Shown here: in pieces, positions 18,892 through 28,905 of the stretch
How the letters are laid out: the number at the start of each line of letters is the position of its first letter
Numbering within the stretch: the stretch's first letter is position 1
Source: Yamadazyma tenuis
Lineage: Eukaryota; Ascomycota; Pichiomycetes; Serinales; Debaryomycetaceae
Length of the DNA: 64,000 bases
Reading direction: 5' to 3'
NCBI RefSeq assembly: GCF_029203305.1
Contig: NC_089463.1
Span: 1,257,001-1,321,000, forward strand
Made by a program: the position numbers and the translations under genes
The notes under the pieces: generated by a model
The model's database searches: none
What the model was told of the DNA's origin: nothing
Seen by the model: only the letters and a program-made list of their open reading frames with translations

Positions 18892-19536
18892 TTACTCTCT
18901 GGACGAAGGTATAAATACATCGTTGCCTTGTTTTATGGCCATCTTGGTATGGTACACAATGTCAACAGATTCCCAAGGGTATGCAATCCAACCATCTGGA
19001 ACGGTTCTGGCTGCAAAATAGTTACCTGTCTTCATGATCTCATCGGGCAAGTCAGCCTTCTTAGTTTTCTGTTTGTCGTGCAAGACAAAAATCCCAAAGG
19101 TCGTGTCGTTTGGATCAGCTCCAACTGCCTTAGCTTGTTCAACAACATCTTTCTTCAACTCCGAAACAGCGTAGTGCAAAGTGGTTCTGGTGTCGTCCAC
19201 TTCGTCGATGATCAACACTTTTTTGCCCACCAAGTTGATCTTGGATTGGTTATAGTCAATCCACTGAGTTCTGACCACTTTGGTACCAGGGTTTTCAGCA
19301 TCATCTCCATATGTGTCGATTTCCTCGTATAAAGACAAGATAATGGCCATGATTCTGACGTTGGGCTGACCAGGCTCCTTCAAGAAGGATCTCAACATAC
19401 GAGCAGGGATAAATCCACCTCCACCGATTGCAATAATCAAGTCTGGATTGAACTTTTTAATCTTGTCAGCTATTTCTTGACACAACTGGTGTACGTTGTT
19501 GTACGAGATGTACATCTTTTCATCTTCGGCGCTCAT
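18892..19536 (-). CDS. HPT1: Hypoxanthine-guanine phosphoribosyltransferase Hpt1
   Basis: Salvages hypoxanthine and guanine with PRPP to IMP and GMP in the cytosol. The protein begins MSAEDEKMYISYNNVHQLC, nearly the yeast N terminus, which fixes the start at 19536. The longer open frame starts at a TTG. The PRPP-binding loop is VLIIDEVDDTRTTL, the PPi-loop segment IAIGGGGFIPARML is present, and the C-terminal AYPWESVDIVYHTKMAI is typical. Length is 214 aa (221 in S. cerevisiae). A TATATATA element lies about 90 bp upstream. Confidence 0.96.
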   Translation of the reverse strand: MSAEDEKMYISYNNVHQLCQEIADKIKKFNPDLIIAIGGGGFIPARMLRSFLKEPGQPNVRIMAIILSLYEEIDTYGDDAENPGTKVVRTQWIDYNQSKINLVGKKVLIIDEVDDTRTTLHYAVSELKKDVVEQAKAVGADPNDTTFGIFVLHDKQKTKKADLPDEIMKTGNYFAARTVPDGWIAYPWESVDIVYHTKMAIKQGNDVFIPSSRE

Positions 19537-20419
19537 ATTGACTTGAGTATTGAAAGTACACGCAATAAACAATGGTTGGGGGATTTTAATACCCAAGTAA
19601 AAAAATCGAAAGGAAATATTAGGTGTATATATACCAATTTTAGGATTGTGAGAAATGAGGTGGGAAAATTTTTCCCGAGGAGTCTACTTTGAAGGGCTAC
19701 TTACCTAGTTGATATCTCGAGTCTTAGTAGGTATTAAAACTTTCTGATAACTTGGGTATGGACTAGATACTTCCAGAAATACAAAGATGTCATTAAATCC
19801 CCATTTAGTTTCTATGTTATCTTGGTATTCTTGAAAGTAGCCTCCGCGGGGCACCTGGCAAATCTTTTCCCAGATAGTGCTGATGTCATAATCGACCCGT
19901 TTACCCCTACTGATTATTTACTCTATACAAAACGGCAAAACCCTTCTCTTCGCTTATCTTTGAAACGATTTTTTGCACTACGGTTTTTCCCGAAGGAATG
20001 TCTTTACATTTTATTGAAATTAAATCATTTATGAATTGATTGAAGGTCGCAACTTTCACAATTCTTCAGGCAATGTGTGAGACGTTTCAGGAAATGTTAT
20101 AATCAATGTATTCTCTTTTTTTCTATAATTTAGCAAATTAACATGTCATTGACCTCTTAAGTACCACAGTGGATCTTGATTGATTTTATTTGGTTTTTTC
20201 CCCCAGCACTTACCACTGCCTTTAACTACGGTTAATTTGCAACTAGTTCTGGCGCAATTTTTCAAAATTATGGGGTCGCATTATTTTTCAGTGAGCTTCC
20301 AAAGAAAAAGACAAGTCAACCGAATTGATTTTTATTTGATCTTACAAAACCAACGTTTTTGGACCATCCGATTTAGACCGTCATCAAACCGAAAGTAAGT
20401 AGAAGTCGAACAATCAATC
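19537..20419. promoter_or_regulatory. 883-bp intergenic: HPT1 / LHS1 divergent promoter
   Basis: It contains TATATATA at 19626-19633 (HPT1 side), CCGCGG near 19844-19849 and several poly-T runs. Two open stretches of 70-72 codons here show no recognisable protein. No clear unfolded-protein-response element (CAGCGTG-like) was found upstream of LHS1, and no RNA gene was seen. Confidence 0.45.
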
Positions 20420-23194
20420 ATGAAGTTCTTCATTGCTTTTTATCTTTTGACCTTGTCGTTAGCCGCAATACTAGGAATCGACTACGGTCAGCAGTTTACA
20501 AAAGCAGTAATGTTGGCCCCAGGTGTCCAATTTGAGATCCTTTTGACAGAAGAAGCAAGAAGAAAAGATCTTTCAAGCATTAGCATTCGTCCCGAGAAGA
20601 ATGGTGAAATCGAAAGGGTGTATGGGTCTGCCGCTCAATCTTTATGCACTAGATTCCCCCATCATTGTATTGGAGGAATCAAGTCATTATTGGGTAAATC
20701 ATTCCAAGATAGGGACTTGAGCGACTATTTATCAACTCATTTTGGATTAAAAGCCATTGAAGATGAAGATAGAACAAATGCCATTAAGTTTGATCTCGGT
20801 TTCGCTAATCAGTCGTTTGCGTTCTCGGTTGAGGAAGTGTTAGCTATGACTTTGAAAGAACTCAAAAATAGAGCCCTCAAGAATTTGGACGAAAACCCAG
20901 TTGCAAAAGCCATTGTGGACGACGTTGCTATCTCAGTTCCTCCATATATTACCCAGGAACAAAGACAAGCTTATATTGATGCTTTAGAAATCGCTGGTTA
21001 TAAGAACATCTTGGGATTAGTGGACGAAGGAACTGCTGTGGCAATCAACTATGCTTCCAATCAAAAATACGAACAGAAGGATTATGACAACAAGAAAAAG
21101 TTCCACATGATCTATGACATGGGTGCTGGTTCCACCAAGGCAACCCTTTTTTCTATTACTCCATTTTCTAACTTGACTACCAAGTTAGAATTAGAAAACA
21201 TAGGGTTTGATGTTGCTTTTGGTGGTCAAGCTTTAACTCAAAGTATTTATAATATCTTAATTGAAAAGTTGACTTCTTCCTTTGGTCTCGATGAGGACTT
21301 TGAGTTACCTCCAAGAGCGGCTGCTCGTTTATTAGAGGGTGCAGAGAAGGCAAAGATTATTTTATCTGCAAACAGTGATTATCACTTGAGTCTTGAATCC
21401 ATCCTTGACGAAAAGGACTTCAAAGCAGTCATTACTAGAGAAGAGTTTGAAGAAATCAACATAGACAACATGGTTAGAATCACAAAGCCTATAATGGATG
21501 CTTTGCATGGAACTGGCGTTTCAATTAATGAATTGCAATCTGTTATTTTAACTGGTGGATCTTCGAGAATTCCATTTGTTCAAAAGCACTTGGCAACCTT
21601 GTTAGGCGAGCAAAGAATTGCAAAGACAGTAAACGCCGATGAAAGTTGTGCTTTGGGTACTACTATTAAAGCCTTCCGAGAAAAGACTCTGTTCAGCTTC
21701 AACAAAGACTTTGTTGTTGAAGACAAGACCTATCACAATTATGAAGTCAGTGTTAATGGAGAGGAGTTCAGTGTTTTTGAAAAGGGAACCCCTGCAGACT
21801 CTACAAAGAGAATTAATCTTGGTGAACTCATAGATGATCTTTCAATCGAACTATTCGAGGATGGAAGGTACTTCAAGGGATACACGGTGGAAAATGTCTT
21901 GGACAAAACTTCTTCCCTTACATGTAATGATGACAAGGCTTACAAAAAGCAGATATTTGCAACCTTTACCTTGGATTCAAACAAAATTTTTAGCTTCACG
22001 AAGTTGGAAGTTGAATGTATTAAAGAAGGCAAGGACGGATTCTTTAAGAAGTTCTTGAACAAAGAGGAACCTGTTGATTTCGAAGAGGAAGCTCCTGAAG
22101 CCGAAGAAAACGAATCCACCAATTCCACTGCTTCTGTAAATGCCACTGATTCATCTTCAAGGAAATCCAGAAAGGTTTTGAGACCCGTTTCTATAAGTAT
22201 TCCAAGGCCCCAATACCCTTCTTTGAAGCCAATGTCCAGACCTTTAAAACAAAGAGTCACTTCTAAGTTCAAGTACTTGGATTCACGAGATGAGTACAAG
22301 ATTGCCTTAGATAACACCAAGAATAGATTGGAGGCAGCATGTTATCAATTACGTAACCTCATAGATGAGCACGAAGAAAGAATCAGTGATGAGTTGTCGG
22401 TTGACAACTTCAGAGAGCTCGTTAGTGAGACTATTGAATGGCTCGAATTCGACAGTGACGATTCTCCGCTTTCTGAGTTTGAGGACAAGATCAGACAAAT
22501 TCAGATAAGACATGATGAAATTCACGCCATTACGAAGATGTCCACTACCGATCTCTCTTTGGAAGGGATGACCAAACTCTATGAAGAAGGGTCATCGATC
22601 ATGATGAAGATCCAGAGCAAGATGTTGGAATTTGGCAGCTCCATTAGCGAGATCAGACAAAAATACGATAAAGAAGGATTGGATTTTGACAAGGAAAATG
22701 ACCGTATTAAGCTCCAATTATTGAGCAAAGGTGAAGATAAGATGATGAGATTGGACAGATCTTTGGGAAAATATAAAGATTTGCTAACTCAATTAGGAGA
22801 AACTGTTCAACTAAATGAGAAGTACTTCAACAAGATTGCAAAGAGAGAGCTTTTTGATACATATGAAGCCATGACTGAATCCATTGTCCAAATGCTTGCT
22901 GATTTGGTTATGCTTGATGAATCACATCAAGAGAGAATGCAATTGTTCAACACCAAATTTGAAAAGTTGGTGGAAAGAAAGAAGCAAAAGGAATTTAGAG
23001 AAAAGTTGAAACAGGAGAAGGCCAATGCTGACGGCGAGAAACAAGGTGAGGTTCCTATTCAGGAAGATGAAGATGTTGAACATGAACAGACTGAACAGAC
23101 TGAACAGACTGAACAGGAAACCCAACAACAGGATAATAATGCCGAGAATAGCTTTGAGCCTGTAGATGAAGAAATTGTACACGACGAGTTGTAA
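20420..23194 (+). CDS. LHS1: ER-lumen Hsp70-family chaperone Lhs1 (Grp170)
   Basis: Lhs1 is the lumenal nucleotide-exchange factor for Kar2/BiP and helps translocation and folding. The signal peptide MKFFIAFYLLTLSLAAILG is followed at once by the ATPase start IDYGQQFTKAVML. Other nucleotide-binding motifs are IYDMGAGSTKATLFS and VILTGGSSRIPFVQKHL. After the substrate-binding part, a long charged helical region (about 600-880) leads to a Glu/Gln-rich tail with EQT repeats and the terminal HDEL retrieval signal. Length is 924 aa (881 in S. cerevisiae). The complete signal peptide and HDEL support both ends. Confidence 0.96.
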   Translation: MKFFIAFYLLTLSLAAILGIDYGQQFTKAVMLAPGVQFEILLTEEARRKDLSSISIRPEKNGEIERVYGSAAQSLCTRFPHHCIGGIKSLLGKSFQDRDLSDYLSTHFGLKAIEDEDRTNAIKFDLGFANQSFAFSVEEVLAMTLKELKNRALKNLDENPVAKAIVDDVAISVPPYITQEQRQAYIDALEIAGYKNILGLVDEGTAVAINYASNQKYEQKDYDNKKKFHMIYDMGAGSTKATLFSITPFSNLTTKLELENIGFDVAFGGQALTQSIYNILIEKLTSSFGLDEDFELPPRAAARLLEGAEKAKIILSANSDYHLSLESILDEKDFKAVITREEFEEINIDNMVRITKPIMDALHGTGVSINELQSVILTGGSSRIPFVQKHLATLLGEQRIAKTVNADESCALGTTIKAFREKTLFSFNKDFVVEDKTYHNYEVSVNGEEFSVFEKGTPADSTKRINLGELIDDLSIELFEDGRYFKGYTVENVLDKTSSLTCNDDKAYKKQIFATFTLDSNKIFSFTKLEVECIKEGKDGFFKKFLNKEEPVDFEEEAPEAEENESTNSTASVNATDSSSRKSRKVLRPVSISIPRPQYPSLKPMSRPLKQRVTSKFKYLDSRDEYKIALDNTKNRLEAACYQLRNLIDEHEERISDELSVDNFRELVSETIEWLEFDSDDSPLSEFEDKIRQIQIRHDEIHAITKMSTTDLSLEGMTKLYEEGSSIMMKIQSKMLEFGSSISEIRQKYDKEGLDFDKENDRIKLQLLSKGEDKMMRLDRSLGKYKDLLTQLGETVQLNEKYFNKIAKRELFDTYEAMTESIVQMLADLVMLDESHQERMQLFNTKFEKLVERKKQKEFREKLKQEKANADGEKQGEVPIQEDEDVEHEQTEQTEQTEQETQQQDNNAENSFEPVDEEIVHDEL
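23084..23116 (+). repeat. In-frame GAACAGACT microrepeat in LHS1 tail
   Basis: Three perfect copies of the 9-mer GAACAGACT plus GAACAG, encoding EQT-EQT-EQT-EQ just before the HDEL-bearing C terminus. It is likely to vary in length between strains without changing the frame. Confidence 0.85.
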
Positions 23195-23335
23195 TATCAC
23201 CTCAAATCACTTTTTATAGATAATTATCATTTACATAAGAGAACGATTAACATCTCAAGATTATATTTTTTGCAGTAAAGAAATGCGACACATAAAAATT
23301 CACATCGCAGCTTCTTTACTTCATCTTTTTACAAC

Positions 23336-25261
23336 ATGAGTAATCCAAGTATGTATCAATTGAGGAAAGACAAGTGTGATCGTTCTAATACTAACAGAGT
23401 TTCAGACTCTAACTACAACTCGTATGATGACGGGAGAAGGAATAGAAACAGGGATAATTACAGCTCATACAGCTCAAGAGGAAGAGAAAGAGGCACCGAT
23501 GGAGGAAATACACAAGGATACAATGAAGAATACCCCTCTTCTAGGCCGGACCGTAAAAGGCCGTTTGAGCAAAGCTCCTACAACCATGGACCCAGAGGAG
23601 ACCAAAGAGGCTACATTGATAACAAACAAAACAACTATTCCAATTACTCCAATTACTCCAACAGAGGTGGATATCAGAACTCGAATGACAGGAGTACAGG
23701 ATATCAGCATAATGACAGAGGTTATAGTTATCAAAACAGTGACAAAGGCAGGTATAATAGGCCCCAAAATTCTTGGGGGCAACAGAGGTATGCTCGAGGA
23801 CCTTCAAGCAGCGGGTCTAATCAAATGTCATTAGGTAACTCCAACGGCCACGACAGGTATAGACCACCTACTTACCCTGACAACCAACAGCCTCAAGAAG
23901 AACCTCAGAAACCTGAAGACCCTGCTGTGTTGAAGAAATCACTTGAGATGTATGAGGAGAAATTGAAGGAAATGACCGATAAGCAGAGTTTGGAAGACAT
24001 AACTGGAATTGATTCTAAATGGGGTAAAAAGCCTCTGGGGTTTGAAAATGTATCCTCTCAAAGGGCTAAGTTATCCGGGTTGTTCCCCTTGCCTGGTCAT
24101 CCAAGACCTATTGACTTTACAAAACTTGAAGGTATTGTAAGGAACAGAACCTTAAATGGAAACGATATTTTAATCGATACTTCCAGGATTGATCCTAATG
24201 ATTCTATTGCTGCAAAGACTGTATTCATTACTGGGATTGACTTTGATCAGATCGACTACTTGAAAGTTGCACAAGCCGTCAACAAGTATTTGGCTCAGTT
24301 AGATGTTCCTGAAGTCCAAGATGACAACATAGAATTTAAAACTAGGACCAAAGACAACCGTTCCTTGATAATAGAGTTCAGAAACAATTTGTGTGCTACC
24401 ATTTGCCTTACACTTGATGAGAAATCGGTAGAGGTTGACGGAACATTGATCCCCATTACAATCACCAGACCCAACGAATATATTGCGCAGGGATATGTCG
24501 CAAAGGAGGATGACTCAAACGTACCTGACTGTGCCTATAAAGTGGCACTCCATTTTGGGACTGAGCACGAAGAGGACGAAGTCAGAAAGTCGATCGAAGA
24601 ACATATTCCCATCAAACAATTCCAGTTTTTGAAGGAAAAGTATAACAAGGAATCAATGGGAATAGCTTTTGCGAACTTCCAGTTGCAAAGTTATGATCCA
24701 ACTTCGGCTATTACAGTTGTTCAGCAAGTGCTTTTGAACCTAACGCAGGGTTCATCAATATTTTCCAAGGCTGATTTTGCTTGTATTGTACCAAATCAAA
24801 CTAGTATACAAGAACAGCCAAGTAACATGGCATCACTACAGAGTTTCGTGAAGAATCAGTTAATATCCACTACAGTCACAGATAACAACCCCAACATAGT
24901 TTCTGAAGTTGTAAGAGATAACAGAAAGCTGAAAGTCATTCAGATAATCAATGCTGTAACTACCAAGGATCTCAAAGATGATGAGACATACGGGTTTATC
25001 AGTAGCGACGTCGAACAAGAAGTGAAGAAGTTTGGTGAAGTGATAAGGGTTAAGATTCCAAGACCAGCTAATGATTTTACTCCCGGCTTAACTGAATCTT
25101 CCACTCCTGGGTTGGGAAGAATATTTGTCGAGTTTTCAAATGAAGACTCAGCATTCAAAGCTATTTTGGGATTAGCAGGAAGAATGTATAACGACAGGAC
25201 AGTTCTTTGCTCATACTTTGACGTCGATGACTTCAACAAAACAATCATGCTCAGTAAGTAA
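23336..25261 (+). CDS. MUD2: U2AF large subunit homologue Mud2
   Basis: Mud2/U2AF65 binds with branch-point-binding protein Msl5 during commitment-complex formation in splicing. The first ~190 residues are disordered and rich in Arg, Ser, Asn, Tyr and Gly, with a (Asn-Tyr-Ser)n run. The U2AF hallmark AKLSGLFPLPGHPRP follows (about residue 242). Two divergent RRMs occupy about 290-480, and the C-terminal U2AF-homology motif contains EVKKFGEVIRVKIPRP and GRIFVEFSNEDSAFKAILGLAGR. The retained N-terminal RS-like region and the strong UHM make it closer to canonical U2AF65 than the 527-aa S. cerevisiae Mud2. Length is 641 aa. It is convergent with BUB2 (51 bp). Confidence 0.9.
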   Translation: MSNPSMYQLRKDKCDRSNTNRVSDSNYNSYDDGRRNRNRDNYSSYSSRGRERGTDGGNTQGYNEEYPSSRPDRKRPFEQSSYNHGPRGDQRGYIDNKQNNYSNYSNYSNRGGYQNSNDRSTGYQHNDRGYSYQNSDKGRYNRPQNSWGQQRYARGPSSSGSNQMSLGNSNGHDRYRPPTYPDNQQPQEEPQKPEDPAVLKKSLEMYEEKLKEMTDKQSLEDITGIDSKWGKKPLGFENVSSQRAKLSGLFPLPGHPRPIDFTKLEGIVRNRTLNGNDILIDTSRIDPNDSIAAKTVFITGIDFDQIDYLKVAQAVNKYLAQLDVPEVQDDNIEFKTRTKDNRSLIIEFRNNLCATICLTLDEKSVEVDGTLIPITITRPNEYIAQGYVAKEDDSNVPDCAYKVALHFGTEHEEDEVRKSIEEHIPIKQFQFLKEKYNKESMGIAFANFQLQSYDPTSAITVVQQVLLNLTQGSSIFSKADFACIVPNQTSIQEQPSNMASLQSFVKNQLISTTVTDNNPNIVSEVVRDNRKLKVIQIINAVTTKDLKDDETYGFISSDVEQEVKKFGEVIRVKIPRPANDFTPGLTESSTPGLGRIFVEFSNEDSAFKAILGLAGRMYNDRTVLCSYFDVDDFNKTIMLSK

Positions 25262-25312
25262 CAAAATGTGTATATTATTATTAATGATCAGATAAACACT
25301 AATGTACAAAAC

Positions 25313-26299
25313 CTACGCTCTACTCTTCTTTTCATGTAAAAACTTCTTCAATTCATGAGGTACCTTCGGATCGTATCCATGTCTTACAATCATATCAAAT
25401 AGCTTTTTTGGTAGCTCAGGGACGAAACTTAAGCTCAATTTGATAATTTCACTTTCTTCTAGTGGTGGGAATTTCCTGAGAAGTTCCATGGGTTGGGAAG
25501 ATGCCAACAAACTTGACCTATTGTTGATTAGTTGAGCCACTATGAATAGAATATTCATGTGTGGACCATATGCAAATAAAAAGTCCCACAATTTCAAGAC
25601 TGACAGTAATGGAGGAGTACAGGCACTTAGCGTCAAAACTGATGGGAATGCGTAGATTTCAGCCTTCAAGAACTTGGAGTCAAAAAACTCACTCAACGCC
25701 GGGTCAATTATCTGAAGTACCATATCCACCAACGATAGTCCAGTATGAACCCCGTCCAAGTTTGGTGTGACATATAGTGGGATTTGTTTAGTTATCAAAT
25801 GATGCAAAATTGCAAATGCTTGGGGTTCAGATTTGTGACAAGTGTATGCAATGGGGGCCAAAAGAACATTCAAGCCTTGAACATATCCCGATGAACCATT
25901 GTTGGAAGTGACAGCTATAGCGGACAATATTCTTATTAGGGCTGGTTCCAGAACTTTCAGGTGGAAGGCTTTATCATGCATCAAGGTTCTAAATGTATCA
26001 TTTGTGATTTTTTGAAGAACATCTTCATCCAAAGAAGCTGACGCCTGGGAAACAAGAGACATATAGTCCTTGGTAGGAAATGCAGCTACTCGATTTAATA
26101 TGGTCCATACACTTTGTCTGTAAGGACACAGATCATATCCTGGTGGGATAGATAGCCCCTCTATTAAAATCATGTACCTAAGCTGTGATAAACTGTTATC
26201 GAGAAGGATTTGGGGCGAGCCAATGAATTGTTCAATAGGATCTTTCTTCCTACCTCGCATTTGGGTCTGAACATCTCTATGGTCTCGAAATGTTGTCAT
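25313..26299 (-). CDS. BUB2: Mitotic-exit-network GAP subunit Bub2
   Basis: With Bfa1, Bub2 forms the GAP for Tem1 at spindle poles and blocks mitotic exit when the spindle is misplaced. The TBC domain shows LSQLRYMILIEGLS, the arginine-finger motif ITNDTFRT and the glutamine-finger motif GYVQGLNVLLAP. The later segment KLWDFLFAYGPHMNILFIVAQL is nearly that of yeast Bub2. The start at 26299 (MTTFRDHRDV) is the first ATG; upstream codons open only with TTG. Length is 328 aa (306 in S. cerevisiae). Both catalytic fingers are intact. It diverges from YOS1 over 83 bp. Confidence 0.95.
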   Translation of the reverse strand: MTTFRDHRDVQTQMRGRKKDPIEQFIGSPQILLDNSLSQLRYMILIEGLSIPPGYDLCPYRQSVWTILNRVAAFPTKDYMSLVSQASASLDEDVLQKITNDTFRTLMHDKAFHLKVLEPALIRILSAIAVTSNNGSSGYVQGLNVLLAPIAYTCHKSEPQAFAILHHLITKQIPLYVTPNLDGVHTGLSLVDMVLQIIDPALSEFFDSKFLKAEIYAFPSVLTLSACTPPLLSVLKLWDFLFAYGPHMNILFIVAQLINNRSSLLASSQPMELLRKFPPLEESEIIKLSLSFVPELPKKLFDMIVRHGYDPKVPHELKKFLHEKKSRA

Positions 26300-26382
26300 T
26301 TTGTATAGGTTGTGGTGACAAGTAAACAATGCAAAATCGCGACTGAAGTCAAAAACTGGTAATTCATTTTTAATACTTCAAG
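26300..26382. promoter_or_regulatory. 83-bp divergent promoter BUB2/YOS1 with central TCGCGA
   Basis: The palindrome TCGCGA (26337-26342) is within 2 bp of the midpoint of this short head-to-head spacer, the same layout as between TDA2 and PDR16. Confidence 0.55.
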
Positions 26383-26658
26383 ATGGCGCTCTTCATGTTT
26401 GGGTTTGGGAACATACTCTACGTTTCCCTCTTATTTCTCAACGCTATAGCCGTGTTGAGTGAAGATAGATTCTTGAATAGAATCGGCTGGGGAAGCTCAA
26501 ACAACCAAGCTTCTACTCAGTTCAACCAATTTGGTAATAATGAAACATCAGTTAAGACCAGGTTGGTCAACTTAATAGGCGCCACCAGAACAGTACTGAG
26601 GCTCCCATTGATTTTGGTGAACACTATTGTTATTTTATACTTGGTTCCTTTTGGTTAA
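26383..26658 (+). CDS. YOS1: Small ER-Golgi membrane protein Yos1
   Basis: Yos1 (IER3IP1 in animals) associates with Yip1 and Yif1 and is needed for COPII vesicle traffic from ER to Golgi. The 91-aa protein has two hydrophobic segments at the ends (FGFGNILYVSLLFLNAIAVL and LPLILVNTIVILYLVPFG) around a hydrophilic loop with the conserved SEDRFLNRIGWG. Length matches the family (85-90 aa). The S. cerevisiae gene has an intron; here the frame is continuous. Confidence 0.95.
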   Translation: MALFMFGFGNILYVSLLFLNAIAVLSEDRFLNRIGWGSSNNQASTQFNQFGNNETSVKTRLVNLIGATRTVLRLPLILVNTIVILYLVPFG

Positions 26659-26853
26659 GCTGAACAAATTTTAATACCACTATTTACGACATACTTGTTT
26701 CTAATAGACGTTATACGACTATATTTGCTTGCAAGGGGATTGGATCATATTTTCTATAGAGTCTAAGTAATCCATATATATAAATAAGCATTTTGTTTTG
26801 TCATTTGTACCATAATCGTACCATCGTGAGAAGACATTAAGACGTTAGGAATT

Positions 26854-27348
26854 CTAGGAGAATTCGCTATCAACTTCGGTTTTGACCTCAGTTTTGACCT
26901 CAGGACTAGAGCTACTAGTTGTTGGAGCATTGGTATGATGCAATCTATCACGAGACTTCTTAAAGAGCTCTTCTTGTTGTCTCAACAATTCTTCTTCAGT
27001 GAATCCCGAGTTTTGAAACTTGTTGCTCTTCTTTTCCTTCCCTTTTAGTAATTCTTTGTGTTCTTCTAGTATTTTGTGGATTACTTCAAGATACCCATGG
27101 AATCCCAACTCTTCCAACGCCTTTACTACGTGGTCAGATGCAATGGTTTTCTTAGCCTCCTTCTCAGCAATATCGTTCAGCTGGGTGGACAATATCATGA
27201 TAAACTCAATGCTACATTCTGTGATGGCTTCCCTAGCCTCTTTGCTGACGGCAATATCCTTGGGGAGTATTTCCGATAAGATCTTTTGGACGGTGGCCTT
27301 GGGTAAAGACAAGTCTTCACCGGCCCCACCACTGGAATATTCAGACAT
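26854..27348 (-). CDS. NCB2: Negative cofactor 2 beta subunit (NC2beta/Dr1)
   Basis: NC2 binds TBP on promoter DNA through a histone-fold heterodimer with Bur6 and represses or tunes RNA polymerase II initiation. After MSEYSSGGAGEDL, the family start SLPKATVQKILSEILP leads into an H2B-like histone fold (about 12-100) containing TIASDHVVKALEELGF. A charged, glutamine-containing helix and a disordered tail follow, the latter with a repeated VKTE-VKTE. Length is 164 aa (146 in S. cerevisiae). The S. cerevisiae gene is spliced; this one is not. Confidence 0.95.
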   Translation of the reverse strand: MSEYSSGGAGEDLSLPKATVQKILSEILPKDIAVSKEAREAITECSIEFIMILSTQLNDIAEKEAKKTIASDHVVKALEELGFHGYLEVIHKILEEHKELLKGKEKKSNKFQNSGFTEEELLRQQEELFKKSRDRLHHTNAPTTSSSSPEVKTEVKTEVDSEFS

Positions 27349-27557
27349 CTCTCAGCGAATAGGATATAAAATTAAGTGACTGGAGGTATGTTTTTTATAG
27401 ATCGTGCAAGCTTGGAATTCTGCTTCCTTTTATACTTTTTCAAAAAAAAAAACATCGTGCGGCTTGAAACCCTCACCAGCACTTGAATGCAATGGCTTTA
27501 AATTATATACTAATAGATTTAAATGTGTCTTGGTGACTGCTTTATACTTGTGCCATA

Positions 27558-28802
27558 CTATGGGGTTTCATAGATAGTGGGGTCGATGGCTCCTCCAGGG
27601 GTCACTTCGGGGGACGTTTGTTCCGGTATAGGTTCTTTAGGTCTGTGTTTTTCAATGAAGGCGACAACAGTTTCTAGGAAATAGTCAGGATCATCTGATA
27701 CAAGCCAATGGCCTGTGTTGAAGTCCACATTTTTAAAATTGGTGAAATATTTTGGGAAGTCATTTTCAAGGGTCTCATCAGTGATAAATTCAGACTGTAA
27801 GGCTCTTAAAATTAACGTTGGTTTATCAAAAGTCTTACCTTCCACAAGTTCACCTGGCCATCCACCAATTTCTTCAAGGAAGTTCTCTTTCAAGAAGTTC
27901 AATACCGGAGGTCTGAGAAGACTCTTTTTCTTCTCTATTCTAAGGTTCCCCAATAAAAAAGTTCTGATCATTGGGTTTGGTTCATACTTCTTTAATATCT
28001 TATCTGCTTCTTTGAACAAATGACTCATCAGGACAGTCAATTTGAGTTTAGGGTCCTGCTCTATATGACACAAGCCTACCAACTGTTTATAGAAGCTCTT
28101 ATCCAAAGGTGCAGCAGCAGGAGAATTGTCAATAACTATCAACTGTTGAATATATTCTGGCTTCATTAATGCCACGAGCATGGCCACTTTGGCCCCCATG
28201 GAATGGCCTACAAGGATGACTTTCGACCACTTTTGTGCCTCAATCGTATATATCACATCCTCAGCCATTTGTTTGTAGGTCAAAGGACCTCTTCGAGGAG
28301 ATACGCCATGATTTCTTAAATCTATTCCAAACACAAAATTGTTGGTGGCATAACTCAAGTGCCTACCTACACTTCTATAGTTTTGCATACTTCCGAATAA
28401 ACCGTGAAGTAAAATAATCGGTGTCAGATTGCCTGGGGTAGTGTGTTTGAACTTGTACAGAGTGAAATGAAGATCAAGAGGAGCTTTATCTTTTAAGTCT
28501 TTGACCTTATCTAGCTCCAAGGACTTAATCTCAGATTCAAGATCAAATTTTGTATCTTCTTCTGCATTAATTAAAGGGCCCATGGGAGTACTGATGACTT
28601 TTGGGTTTATATCTGTACCAATCAGTCTGTTTATATCTGGAATGGGTTTTCTCATCAAGGGCCTTTTGGGCAAGGGCCCCTTATCAATGTTCTTTTGGGG
28701 CTTGTTAGACGCCAGTCTCTGTACCAAGAGAGAGATACGAGGCTGCGTGATATGTCTCACATGCGAGAAACTGCCCGTTTTAGTTATCAACGATCTAAGC
28801 AT
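27558..28802 (-). CDS. Mitochondrial alpha/beta hydrolase (Imo32/Eat1, ABHD11-like)
   Basis: An alpha/beta-hydrolase of the family that includes mitochondrial Imo32 and the ethanol acetyltransferase Eat1. The first ~45 residues are rich in Arg, Leu, Ser and Gln without acids, as a mitochondrial presequence would be. The oxyanion segment PIILLHGLFGSMQNY, the nucleophile elbow VGHSMGAKVAML and the catalytic-His segment DFNTGHWLVSDDPDYF are all present. A likely acid lies in the VIDNSPA region. The start is the ATG at 28802; the open frame reaches 28829 only through a GTG. Length is 414 aa. Whether it forms ethyl acetate or hydrolyses lipids cannot be told from sequence. It diverges from UTP5 over 103 bp. 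Confidence 0.85.
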   Translation of the reverse strand: MLRSLITKTGSFSHVRHITQPRISLLVQRLASNKPQKNIDKGPLPKRPLMRKPIPDINRLIGTDINPKVISTPMGPLINAEEDTKFDLESEIKSLELDKVKDLKDKAPLDLHFTLYKFKHTTPGNLTPIILLHGLFGSMQNYRSVGRHLSYATNNFVFGIDLRNHGVSPRRGPLTYKQMAEDVIYTIEAQKWSKVILVGHSMGAKVAMLVALMKPEYIQQLIVIDNSPAAAPLDKSFYKQLVGLCHIEQDPKLKLTVLMSHLFKEADKILKKYEPNPMIRTFLLGNLRIEKKKSLLRPPVLNFLKENFLEEIGGWPGELVEGKTFDKPTLILRALQSEFITDETLENDFPKYFTNFKNVDFNTGHWLVSDDPDYFLETVVAFIEKHRPKEPIPEQTSPEVTPGGAIDPTIYETP

Positions 28803-28905
28803 AAGTTGGGCTTGGTTTAGTTTTCGCACCGTTTTTTTTGCATCAAGCTCATCTTGAAAAACTCATCTCAAGCTAATCTTGCCGATAAAACCACGTTGAA
28901 AGAAA